Positions 49,307-60,262 of a stretch of DNA of 64,000 nt are shown here, piece by piece. The notes beneath the pieces were generated by a model. That model saw only the letters and a list, made by a program, of their open reading frames with translations, had not been told where the DNA came from and made no database searches. The position numbers and the translations under genes are program-made. Each line of letters opens with the position of its first letter. The stretch's first letter is position 1. This DNA is from Eledone cirrhosa (taxonomy: Eukaryota > Mollusca > Cephalopoda > Octopoda > Eledonidae), in assembly GCA_964016885.1 (NCBI GenBank), contig OZ024743.1:127101355-127165354 (forward strand), written 5' to 3'.

Positions 49307-49374
<68 letters not shown>

Positions 49375-49430
49375 CTTCCATGATAAGCTTATCATGGAAG
49401 ATAGTGAAAAGAGAATAGGAAATTGAAAAA
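47641..49430. other. Non-coding stretch with tandem duplication and microsatellites
   Basis: (CA)n at 47919-47964. A 140-bp tandem duplication at about 48122-48260 and 48262-48400 (AC.ACTTC..TTATACCAT, GGTTTTGTCTTTGCG, TTCCGTTC.TTGCCAG). (TA)n at 49163-49198 and 49311-49370 with (GTAT)n at 49281-49312. It could be the 3' region of the RT/GIY-YIG remnant. No gene seen. Confidence 0.55.
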
Positions 49431-49439
49431 TGAAAATTC

Positions 49440-49885
49440 GATCCGGAGACCGCCTGTGAAAAACTGTTGTGTCTGAGAAGGCTGCATGGATCTCGTCAAC
49501 AGAAAAAGAAATCAACATCAGAAAAGCCTTAACATGGTCGGCCATAAGCAAACTTAACAAAATCTGGCAACCATCTCTCTCGAGGAGACTAAAGCGTATG
49601 CTCTTCAAAGCCACAGTAGAAAGTGTGCTACTGTACGGGTTGGAAGTATTGACGCTTAATAAAACCCTCGAAAAAATTCTAAATGGATGTTACACAAGAC
49701 TTCTGAGACATGCTTTCAACATATCTTAGCGACTGAGAGCCACAAATGGAGAACTCTATCTGGATGGTCCTCCCGTGTCGGATATTGTTCATCTAAGAAG
49801 GATACGTTTTGCGGGACATTGTTACAGGGCAAAAAACGAATGCGTCAGCCGTGTTCTTTTATAGAAGCCTGCGCACGGTCATAAA
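49440..49885 (+). pseudogene. LINE C-terminal fragment (unassigned clade)
   Basis: Forward: EKEINIRKALTWSAISKLNKI, SRRLKRMLFKATVESVLLYG, then after a stop WRLRATNGELYLDGPPVSD, RRIRFAGHCYRAKNECVS. The K...F.A.VES.LLYG and R.RFAGHC.R blocks typify LINE C-termini. Only about 445 bp; ends at a (CA)n/(TA)n tract. Confidence 0.65.
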
Positions 49886-49910
49886 AATAGACACACACAC
49901 ACACACACGC

Positions 49911-49943
<33 letters not shown>

Positions 49944-51469
49944 CAGATGTTATATTTAATTTGTTGGGATTCAACAAGCTTAAAAATGTTTATAACTGAT
50001 ATAAAGCACTCAACAGTTAGTGGAGTAAATATTCAATATATTAATAAATGGAAACTATATTTATAAAACCATAATTATTTTATTATATATGTTTCAAGGC
50101 AAATTTTGGTGCGCTTTCATCAAATAAAATACAAATTTGTTTTATAAATATTGACATACCCGCATAAAGACAACCTTAACGGTTGGGGTTCGCTGGATAG
50201 TGGAAAACATATTTTATTGAGGGTGATTCAAAGTTATGAGTAAGTATGCAAATGAGTGTCAGAAAAATTGAAAAAACAACGGTTTATTTAAATTAAACTG
50301 TTGGAAGAAAGTAGTGAAAGGGAGAGAGAAAAGGGAGAGAGAAAAAATATTGAAAGGGAGAGAGAAAGAATAGTGAAAGGGAGATAGAAAAAAAAGAGAA
50401 AGAGAAAGAGAGAAGAAGAAAGAAAAGGGGTGATAAAAAGGGAGAAAGAAAGAGAGACAAGATTATGCAGAGTGAAAGTGAAGAAAATTTAAGGAAGAGC
50501 GAGCGAAGAAATGAGCTTTTCCAGGGATGGATACTCAAATCGTAAATATAACGTTCATTATGCTATGTTTATATTAAACCTAATGTTATATTTATAATGA
50601 TAAGTTAAAAATAAAATTAAGAATAAATAGAAATTCTGTAAATTCTGTATTTAAAATATATTAAGATGTATTAATAATATATGGGTTTAGATGGGTATGT
50701 TATGTTATAGATGATAAATTATTTAAATGTATAGTATTTTACATTGGAAAATATTTAGAATCTAGTTTTGTTTATTTAATTAAAGTAAGTTTGGCAAAAT
50801 TATATTTAGCCAGAATTTGTTAATAGTTGTAAGTCAAATCTTAAACACCTAAAAAATTCCAAAGATTACGAAAAATTACGAGAGTTTACAAAGGCAATCA
50901 AATCAAACCGGACTGCAATTGCCATCAAATGGGGGAAGACAGACGTTATCAAACTTAAGCCTTCATATTACGTAGTTTTTATATAATAAAGCCAAAGCTA
51001 TTATCATCTGCAGTGACTACGACCCCATTACGTAATAGGCCATGCTCCTCCTCCCACTGTTGTCTCAAACTATCCATATAGATGATGTGATGCCGCGCAT
51101 CAGGAAGTCTAGTTCGTACACAATATAGAAACCCCGAAAATAATAATCAAGAAAATCCCAAGCCTTTAAAGAAATAAGCGAAATGAATCCAAGGTGAAAA
51201 ACACAAAATAAAAATATTTATATACAAATAAATATAATATACACACACGAATGTAAAACATGATTATGATTAAATCATATATACACAAACCTACATGTAT
51301 AAATAAGATCAACTATGGAGAGATTTGTAGAATTATTTAACAAAATCCAGACCTACCTATTTGTGACCGTCTCTTAAGAATATGTCCATTCTTCGAGTAT
51401 GGCCATTGCACGATAAAAAAAAAATACAAACAGAAAACAAAACAAAAAACAAACACATATATATTAATA
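49886..51469. other. Unassigned sequence with purine-rich tract
   Basis: (CA)n(CG)n(TA)n at 49892-49938. A GAGAGAAA-type purine tract spans about 50300-50480. The remainder is AT-rich without ORFs. A weak TTGATGA...GAAAC arrangement on the minus strand (50123-50091) was judged too poor to call a ribozyme. Confidence 0.5.
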
Positions 51470-53420
51470 ATCAACGGTGGTGCGATCGAATGTGGCCTTT
51501 TAGCTTAGCCAATGATCTAAAATGTCTTGCACAGAGTTGGCAACCAAGATAAAAACATTCACTGGCAATTAGCCGGCTGTGGCTGGTCTTCATGTACTTT
51601 TGCATGTCGTTTGAGTTCTCCTGCCGATCTACACTCTTTTCCCTAAGCTTGACAGGTATGATGAGTAACATCTCCGACAGCAGCCTGGTAGTCAACCACT
51701 GGTCTCACTTTATGATTGTGAAGATAAATTTTGAGTCCAGCTTTGCTGAGGCAGAGTCTTGCACAGGCGCTACACGTCAGCGCCATAGGAGGACCTTCGA
51801 TGTCTGGAAATGTAACAGCAATGACTTTCCTGACATCCCTTTTTACTTTCTCATATGCGATTCGAGATACTTCGAAAGCAACTTTCCCCTAATATGCAGT
51901 CTTTCTCCATTTATTACGATCAGCAGCTATGCTTTCCCATGTATCAGCAGAGATGTTAGCGTCTTTCAAGGAGGCTTTCGACGAATCCTTATACCTCTTT
52001 TTTGGTTTATGTGGAGGTCGTTTTCCTTTAACTAACTCTCCATAAAAGAGTTGTTTTGGTATCCTAGAATCCTTCATCCTAGCAAGGTGACCACTCCATC
52101 GGAGTTTTGCTTAAGCACAATAGCTTCTATGCTTTCACACAGAGAGCTTTCCAAAATCTCGACATCACTGATGTGGTCCCTGCAGTGAACGCCATGGATC
52201 CGTCTGAGACACATCTGATGGCAACGTTCCAACTGTTAAAGGTGGTGTCGATATGTGACCCAGGTCTCGCAGGCATAAAAGAGAGAAAAGAGCACACATG
52301 CCTTGTACACCTTTACCTTTGTCTTCTTGCATATATCTCGCCGACCTCAGAGGCGCCTTTTTAGCTTTCCGAAAGCATCACTTGCTTTCCTAATCCTGTG
52401 TGGAATTTCATTATCAAGATTGCTGTATCGACTGACATACTTTTGTTTTTGCAGAAAAGCGCCTGATGTTAAATATGCTACCAGAGGTTCGATAGTAGAT
52501 GTAAACACCATGCTTGCAATTTTTGAATGCAATATAGAAAACCATCGCAAATTATATGCATGTATGCTATCCATACCTGGAAAACTTCCACTCTTCAGCT
52601 TCGAGACACCTACTGCAACTTCCTCTAACGTCGGTGGTTCTTTGAAAGCTACTTTCACAGGTCACAACACTCAGCCCCATGAAGAACACGAACACACTGC
52701 ACATCCAGTCTTCACGCACCCTGACAAAGATGTAGTTCAGAAGGTGTCATTCTTTAGATGCAGGGTGCATCCATGTGGTCTTAAACTTATTCTTTTGCTG
52801 AAACATGGTGTTGGTAACGCTCAGATCCAGCTCCTCACACACCTGCAGCAGAAGCATACCAATGCTGTTAAACTTTCCCCACCCCATGCCTTCCGATTAC
52901 AGTCCATGTGTTAAAACCCCTACCCACTCTAGCCTTAAAATCACCCAGCACGATGACCTTGTCTGTCTGACGTATATTTCTTATAACACCTTTCAAAGCA
53001 TGGTAGAAAGATACTTTTTCCTCATCAACAGAATTCATAGTTGGAGCATACACACTCACCAGGGTCGCATACCTACCTTTGTTCAACGTAATTCTCATGG
53101 ACATAAGACACTCACTAATCCCCACTGGAAATTCTTCTTCCACGAGAGAAGTCTTAACAGCAAATGCTACTTCAGCCTTTCTTCTAATCCCTTCATCTCT
53201 CCCTTTCTCAAAGAATGTATATTTCCCACAATATTCCGTAGGATGACCATCTCCAGCTAACCTCGTCTAAGATAAAGCAATGATGTCAAGATCATAACGA
53301 TGACGTTCCTTCGCAACAGGAGTGGTTCTTCATTCAGGACGTTCGGAGGAATCACTGTCAAGCAGTGTCCATACATTCCGACAGCCAATATTCAATGTTT
53401 TCTTTGTCTTAAGTTTTATT
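51470..53420 (-). pseudogene. LINE with C-terminal C2H2 finger, RT core deleted
   Basis: Minus, from the right: NIGCRNVWTLLD, a broken TRLAGDG, YTFFEKGRDEGIRRKAEV, SMRITLNKGRYATLVSVYAP and KVIVLGDFKARVG (APE endonuclease). A jump leads to LEEVAVGVSKLKSGSFPGMD (RT start). RT motifs up to the DD box are absent. Then come LDNEIPHRIRKASDAFGKLK, RMKDSRIPKQLFYGELV.GKR and KRYKDSSKASLKDANIS. The end has CARLCLSKAGLKIYLHNH and CQLCARHFRSLAKLKGHIRS (C2H2 fingers), stopping near 51475. This layout is that of a common invertebrate/fish LINE. Confidence 0.8.
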
Positions 53421-53607
53421 AGTTCTATCACAGTGACACGATGACGCCCGGGTCCAGGCTGTGATGCCATGGGGCGCCTGCCAGGCCAGACCTTTCACCT
53501 GGTGTGGTTGCAGAACCCTTATTGCCATTTACTGTTATATGATTTGGGGATATCATTGATTGGTTGCTTTTTAAGGCTACAGCCAGCCATTCAGTTGAGA
53601 TCTTATA

Positions 53608-53802
53608 AATAATAACTGTTTCTACTTTAGGCACAAGGCCAGCAATTACCCAGTGAATTACTGGTACTTTATTTTATCGACCCCGTAAGGATGAAAGGCA
53701 AAGTCAACCTCGGCGGGATTTGAACTCAGATTGTAAAGGGACGTAACTATGCTGGAAAGCATGGCGTCTGACCCTCTACCGATACTGCCAATCCACCGCC
53801 CT
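53608..53802 (-). mobile_element. tRNA-derived SINE, well preserved
   Basis: Complete reverse copy: TTTCTACTTTAGGCACAAGG end, clean body and B box, finishing at CCGATACTGCCAATCCACC. Confidence 0.9.
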
Positions 53803-54042
53803 TTCCAATCCACCGATCTTATAAATAATAACATTATCAATAATTATTAATTAATGTTATCGTGCAATGCTTTTGCGTGAGATTTTTTTAAAGTGAAGAA
53901 AGACTGTGTACGGAGTCAAATCCACTCTCTGGGTGACGGTAGCTATAACCCCAAAATAAGAAAAGATCAACATCATCGGTAACTACTGAGCCGCAGGTTT
54001 TATGTCGGAGTTATACACACACACATACACACACACACACAC

Positions 54043-54106
<64 letters not shown>

Positions 54107-54133
54107 GCAACCCCCCCATATATATATGTAATG
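53803..54133. other. Spacer with (CA)n microsatellite
   Basis: AT-rich spacer followed by a (CA)n tract from 54014 to about 54105 and a short (TA)n. ORFs rich in Cys-Val or Thr-His here are repeat artefacts. Confidence 0.8.
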
Positions 54134-54175
<42 letters not shown>

Positions 54176-54418
54176 TTTTCTTTATTAACCACAGGGGTTT
54201 ACATAAAGTAAACATTAAGGACAGTACAGGACAATACAGGACGGTACAAATGGGCATTTCTGCGTGTAAAAAAAACAGAGGATGTAATAAAATAACAAAG
54301 AAAAATTCCCCAATAGGGGGGAGACTTCCGAGGGACATTTGTGGAGAAAGCCCATTAAAAGACCACAGTGACCCTGACCACCAGGGCAAGTGCCCTCTCC
54401 CAGTTTTCCACCTTTAAT

Positions 54419-57400
54419 TTACAGACACATACTCAGAGAAGGCCCATTCATTCGGGCCATACTTGCTTCTCTCACCCATCTTTCAACAAAATGCTGGGAA
54501 GAGAGCACTTCCCTCTCTACCCTGGTTTTCCTTTTCAAATGAAATTTGAAAAAGTTAATCAGGGCATCACCGAAGAGGTAAGTGCTCGTCTTCAGCCCTT
54601 TCAAACGTGTCCACCATACTATCTCTTTCGCCATGGCCACCAGACAGATAAAAACTTCCTGCTCTTCCCGGCTAAAGGAAGAGGGCGGGGCAATCCTCAC
54701 GATGGACTCAGATGATAGCTGGATCCGTCCTACACGTGACAGCAGGTGTTCGACATAAACGCACAAGTTAGCAATGCTCGGACACGGGACGAGTGTGTGC
54801 AGGACGGTTTCGTCGCCCTGTGCGCATCTCGGACATGCCCGGCTGACGGCACCTCCATGCCTGTAGAGTTTATCCCGAACTGGCAAAGCTCCCCGGTAGC
54901 ACTGCCAGGCCAGGGATTTCTGGAAGTTGTCCATAGGCCCCGGCCCGAAAGTCCTTCCGAAGAGATTGGCTAGTTGATTTTCGTCGACGCCTAGAGTTTC
55001 TCCAAGTACGTCGTCGCTCTTCCCCTCCACTAATCCTCTATAGAACGCCAAGGTGGAGTTTCCACCGATCACATTGCCCGAATGGTCGAGGGCTGTGAGC
55101 GCCTGAAGACATTCCAGTCTCCAAGCGCTCCCTCTCGGTCTTCGCTTGACTCAGGACTGCAGCTCCGTCAAGGAGACGAGCTGGGGAAAGACGTGTCTAG
55201 CAAACGGCGACCACACCTGATCACCGTCGAGGAAGAGGTGGAGATGTCGTAGCCTGAGCGCGTGTCTGCGCATCATCAGCCACGGCATGCCCAGCCCTCC
55301 ACGTAGCGGGTGTTGACAGCAGATGGACCGCCTGACCATTGGAGCGCGTCCCTTCCACAAAAAACGAAAGAGCAAACGCTCCAGCGCAGTCAGGCGGGGC
55401 TTAGGACAAGGTACGACGGTCAGGTGGTAGTAGATGACGGACGCGATGTACGCGTTAGCCACCTCCGCTCGACCTTTCAGGGATAGCTTCCTCTCCGCCC
55501 ATTTCTGGGTGAGAGAAGCCACCCTGCTCGTCACCTCGTCCCAGTTTTTGTCCGTCTGGAGGTCTGGACCGAACCAGACCTCTAGCAATTTAACCGGTCC
55601 GTCCGTCCAGCGCCCGACGACGCTGTTGGACGGCATGGACCTGCCTCTCCAGGTGCCGAGCTGCAGGCCCACTGACTTTTCCTGGTTGATCATTGCTCCT
55701 GTGATCGCTTCGTATTCTTTTAGTGTAGTGCCGATCGCCTCGATGTGTTTGGCGTTCGACACCACTACGGTGACATCGTCCGCATATGCTGACACGGATC
55801 TTCCGCATCCTAGTTCGCGCGGGACGCCCCTCAACGTCTCCAGTTTGTGCAGTAATGGCTCGAGAGTCAATACATACAAGAGGGACGAGAGGGGACATCC
55901 TTGGCGGACCGAGCGCATGATGTTGAACGGTTCCGAAAGGTGACCGTTCACTCTCACTACAGAGCAGATGTCGCTGTGCATGGCAGCGATCCAGCCTCTG
56001 AAGACGGGCCCAAAGCCAGCCGCCCTCAGGACTGCCGCTAGGTAACGGTGGTCGACCCTATCGAAGGCTTTCGACTGATCTAAATTTATCAAAGACCCAC
56101 CCATGCCAGGTTCCCTAGCTACCCTCTCTACGATGTATCGCATGAGGTGGAGGTTGTCGTGGATGGATCTGTCGGGAATGGCGCATGTCTGCGCCTCTCC
56201 CACCAGACCACCAACGACAAGCGCCAACCTCATTGCTAGCACCTTGGCCAAAATCTTGAACTCTGTGTTTAGCAGAGTTATGGGCCTAAAATTATCTATG
56301 TTATCCCCCTTGTTCGGATCCTTTCTCAGCAGCGCCACCGCTCCTCGGCTCACAGAGCTGGGAATTCTCCCGTTCTGTTGCCAGTTGCAGTAGACGTCCG
56401 CCAAGAGGCCTCCGAACAAGTCTGGCATTTGTACGTAAAGTTCATAGGGCAGACCATCCAAACCAGGCGATTTACCCCTTGTGCAGCCAGTCATTGCCTC
56501 CCGTACTTCAGCGGCTGTCATCGGCTTTTCGCAACACTCCGCCTCAGTGGCCTAGAGCCGCGGAAGTCCGTCGAGGTAGACACTAAAGTCCATCCCTCGA
56601 CCCGGCCCGCCACTTCCCCGGAACAGTTGAGCGAAGTGTCGCTGAAAAGCTTCACACATTTGCCCGGGATCGAGTAGTATGCGCCCGTCCTGTTCCACCA
56701 AAGACAGGATCGTGGCTTTGTTGCCACGGCGCGCCTCCGCCACTCGGGCCCATTGAACAGCTTTCGTCCCCTCGTGCCTGAGAGCACGCACCCTAGCTCT
56801 GACAACGCAGCCTTCGTGCTTTGCATTGAAGAATTGGTCAAGGGCCAATTTCGCCGCAAGTACGTCGGTCGCGATGCCTTTGCAAAGCGCCTCGTCTAAT
56901 TTTCTAACTAATTCTCCCTCTGCTCTATTTTTCTCTATTGCTAAAGCCTTACTAAACCTAATGGACTCTATTCTAATTGCTCTTTTCAGAGCAAACCACC
57001 ACTTGTTGTTGACGATGGCCCCCGTCAACGCCCGCTTAACTAGTTCGCTAATCCGGTCTCTGTAGGCCATGCGCGCTGGTAAAGACGCGTTTAGCTTCCA
57101 GTAGCCGGGTCCTCGTCTATGAAGCCTATCTAAGTCAAGCACACAGATCACGAATTTGAGGTCCGTGTAGCTGACTATCTTGAATTGTGGACAGCCTATG
57201 CTAGACCTATCTATTTCCCTACAAAATACTCTATCTAGATATGATCTGGATGACCCTATGCGATTTGTTCAAGTCCCTATTCACTAATCCCACACAATCC
57301 CAGCGTGCATCTAAGATCCCGTTCCAGTCGCCCACTAACACTAAAGAGCGGGACGTTCCAAGAAAGGTCTCTAGACGCCGGAAGAAATCAGGCCGCCCTG

Positions 57401-57751
57401 CTCCTGTCGGGGCATAGACGGCCACTAACCTGAAAGCTTGCCCTTCTCCGCTGGTCACGTCCAGCACCACCAACTTACCTTCTGGGTCCAGGAAGATGGT
57501 CCGTATGGCAAGATCCAAACCTTTCCGAAAAAGCACAGCAACCCCCCCCCCCCCGATCCTGGACGGCTGGGAGATGCGTACACATCGTAGCCGCCGAAGA
57601 TCGGTGCGAAGGCTCGTGCTTCGGAGATTCTGGTCTCGCTGATGGCCACTACATCTATGTTTAGTGACCTGAGGTCGTTGAGCAGGTGGCCCTGCTTACA
57701 TGACGACCCCAAGCCACGCGCATTTATGCTGCCTATTCTGAGTGAGATCAT
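54419..57751 (-). pseudogene. Tx1-like LINE copy 1 ORF2 (endonuclease, RT)
   Basis: Starts MISLRIGSINARGLG at 57751, with LNIDVVAISETRI and, after a slip at the 13-C run (57542-57554), VAVYAPTGAGRPDF and VLVGDWNGILDA (APE endonuclease). About 110 bp is missing near 57280 relative to copy 2. 57151-56552 is the linker. RT at 56521-55151: SPGLDGLPYELY, NFRPITLLNTEFKILAKVL, LINLDQSKAFDRVDH, RQGCPLSSLLY and SAYADDVTVVV (catalytic DD). The C-terminus at 55072-54419 holds PMDNFQKSLAWQCYRGALPV and CPRCAQGDETVLHTLVPCPS (Cys-rich). Separate stops or slips occur at about 57540, 57280, 56550 and 55150. Confidence 0.87.
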
Positions 57752-57785
57752 GTTGAAAAGGAGTGGAAAAGATGGGAAAGACCAC

Positions 57786-59640
57786 TTATCTTACTTCTCG
57801 TAGAGGAAGGACGGTTTTTCCATCCTTTTCACTGCTTGTGGCCTCCTCAGGAAGGATGTCCTTATGAATCCTCCTGGAGAGTGCTTGTCGGAAGTCTCCG
57901 ATGTCTTTGGGGAATTTTTGTTTTAGTGTCATGTACGTTTTCTGTGTGATGCGAGTGATTTGTATGTGTGGAGGTTATGTGAATTTTTGGGTTGTTGTGT
58001 AGTCTTTTTCTGTGATGCTGGTGTTGTGTTGGATGTAGTGTAATAATTGCTTGTTGTTCAAATTTAATGCTGTGTAGTGTGTATCGTTTTGGTTGTTTTG
58101 TTTTGTTTGCGTTTGTTGTGGGTTTGTTTCTGTTTCGCATTTTGGTGACTTTTGTGGTGTAGGTGATGGTGGTGTTGGGGTTAATGATGGTGATGGTGTT
58201 GGTGTTTGGGGTGATGGGGTTGGTGATGCTGGTGTGAATGGTGGCATATCTGTCCAAACGTTTTTGTTTGTTAATTTATTTGTTTCCCTCTGTATTTTGT
58301 TTTTGGAGGGGGAAGGAAGAGAATTTTTTCTTTTTTGGTTTCTTTTTTTTTTCCTGATACCGTTTCCCACTCCTCGTCGTCACAATCTGTCTCCAGTTGT
58401 GATAGGCAGGGGAGTGGAAAATCCTCCACAGGCGTTAGTTTTGGTTGTGGCGTGGTGGATGGTGTAAGCGCTGGTGCTAGTTCTGAAGCGTTGGGTGGTG
58501 GTGGTGTTGGTTTTGCTGGTGGTGGTGGTGTTGGTTTTGCTACTGTTGCTGGGGTTGTTGCTGTTATAGTTGCTTCTGTTGTTGCTGCTACAGTTGTTGC
58601 TGCCATCTCTGCTACTGGTGGTGTTGATGGTTGAGTCACTGGGGTGGGTAGGAGAGGTGGCCTCAACCTTTTAGCCTGAGGGCAGAAAGCTCTTAGGTGG
58701 GTTACTTCACCACAAACGACACACCTAGGCCTTCTACCCTCGACAATTACGTTGAGGTGGCTGCCGTCAGTGAGGTCTATTACCTCTGGGATCTCCTCAA
58801 TGCTTTTTTGGTCCGCTTGGATCAGGAGCTCCATCCCAGATCCGGACCAGTTCTCCTGCTTTTCTTTTGCTATTGCTATTATCTTTGTGTTGGCTTCGAT
58901 GCCGGCGAGGACGGCCGCTATTAGCCAGGGAATTTCGATGGCCGGTGGAACGTGGGTCACCCTGATCTTTACGAGTCTCTGGCCACAATAGCTTGGGACG
59001 AGTGTGAAGTCGTCACTTCTTAATGGGGCCATGGAGTGTTCTCTAGCCTCCTCTGGTGTTTCAAAGAACACGTCCACGGTTCCATACTTCTGCCCACGTC
59101 TGATGTGGGTTTTTCTTGCTCACACATGTCCCAAAGCTTTTTGGATTTGGGACTCGGATGCCCGTTCCACTCGGCGCGATTTTACATTTATTGTTCGATA
59201 CGACACGATCCATAGGCGCCGATGCTCCATTTTATTAGGTGGGGGGTGAGGCTGACCCTGTACCCATCTTTCTTTACCATTTTTTTGGCATTTTCTAATT
59301 CCTCCTGAGTTACCGTAAATGCTTCGCACTGTTTTGCTACTCTGGCAAAATTCAGGGTGGTTTTTTTAATGTCATTGTTGTTGTTGTTGCTATCGTTATT
59401 TTTGTTATTATTAATTTTAGTTTCAGTTGTGGTGGTGGTGACGTCAGTGGAGTTCGGTTTGGAAGAGTCCATTTTGGTTGAAAATATTTCGACATCACGA
59501 GTTGATTTATTTTTTCCTTTTATTTCTGTTGTCGCGGTGGTGGTGGTGGGTGGTGGTTGTCGCGGTGGTGGTGGTGGTGGTGGCGGCTTTAACACCTGCA
59601 GTCATTGGTAATGGCGGGAAATGAATGTCTGCCTGAGACA
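57786..59640 (-). pseudogene. Tx1-like LINE copy 1 ORF1 (CCHC gag-like)
   Basis: From the right: Pro/Thr-rich start (MLKPPPPPPPPRQPPPTTTT), Asn-rich run, then TLNFARVAKQCEAFTVTQEE and VKKDGYRVSLTPHLIKW. After a frame break near 59190 it reads DVFFETPEEAREHSMAPLRS, DFTLVPSYCGQRLVKIRVTH and RPRCVVCGEVTHLRAFCP (a CCHC zinc knuckle, about 58700), then a long Thr/Pro/Ala linker. Another frame change leads to KQKFPKDIGDFRQALSRRIH and VLPLREVR, stop at 57786. ORF1 proteins coat the element RNA. Low-complexity repeats probably caused the slips. Confidence 0.75.
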
Positions 59641-59982
59641 AATTTAAAATATTGCTAGTGCTTAAATTGTTTGTGTTGGCAAACGTAGTATCATTTACAA
59701 TGGTGGTGTCGGTGTGAGGTGTTAATTTGCGAGGAAAGCTTTCGCTGCTTGGTGCAGAGGTGAATTAGCCATTTTTTTTTCAAAGAAATTTTTTGATAAT
59801 CATAAAAGTTTAAATTTTGGGCACAAGGCCCCAATCTTTTTGGGTGTCCTTTTCGGAAAACAATGTATGTGCGCTTATATATAGTTAACAATAAAATTTT
59901 TCCATAAATGGCAATTTTTAACAAACGGAAATAACAAACCTTTGCGGAGCTCACGATGATACGATTTACTACGTAGGTCGCC

Positions 59983-60014
<32 letters not shown>

Positions 60015-60262
60015 TTTCTTTATTAACCACAAGGGTTTACATAAAGTAGACATTAAGGACAGTGCAGGAAAATACAGGACGGTACAAATGGGCATTTCTG
60101 CGTGTAAAGAACAAAAACAGAGGATGTAACAAAAAATAACAATGAAAAATTCCCCAATAGGGTGGAGACTTCGGGGGGACATTTGTGGAGAAAGCCCAGT
60201 AAAAGGCCACAGTGACCCTGACCACCAAGGCAAGTGCCCTCTCCCAGTTTTCCACCTTTAAT

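Larger units (their letters stand above)
54134..59980 (-). mobile_element. Tx1/L1-type LINE, copy 1, nearly full length
   Basis: Two-ORF LINE on the minus strand. The 3' end is TGGTTAATAAAGAAAACATT followed by (ATT)n (54175-54134). The 5' region reaches the AAT-repeat tail of copy 2 at about 59980. Both ORFs are recognisable with a few frameshifts, so this is a fairly recent but probably dead insertion. Without domain search, Tx1 versus another L1-superfamily group is inferred from the RT signatures. Confidence 0.87.

Noticed and set aside
49145..49614. ORFs of repeated Tyr-Ile/Ile-Tyr and Thr-His-Thr-His on both strands
   Set aside because: They are translations of (TA)n and (GTAT)n microsatellites.
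50091..50123. Possible third hammerhead (minus strand TTGATGA...GAAAC)
   Set aside because: The first core base differs, and no good stem II or stem III could be drawn.
53983..54389. Cys-Val and Leu-rich ORFs resembling membrane proteins
   Set aside because: Produced by (CA)n and (AAT)n tracts next to the 3' end of a LINE.
58093..58634. Gly/Val-rich plus-strand ORFs at 58.1-58.6 kb
   Set aside because: Antisense of the Thr/Pro-rich linker of ORF1.
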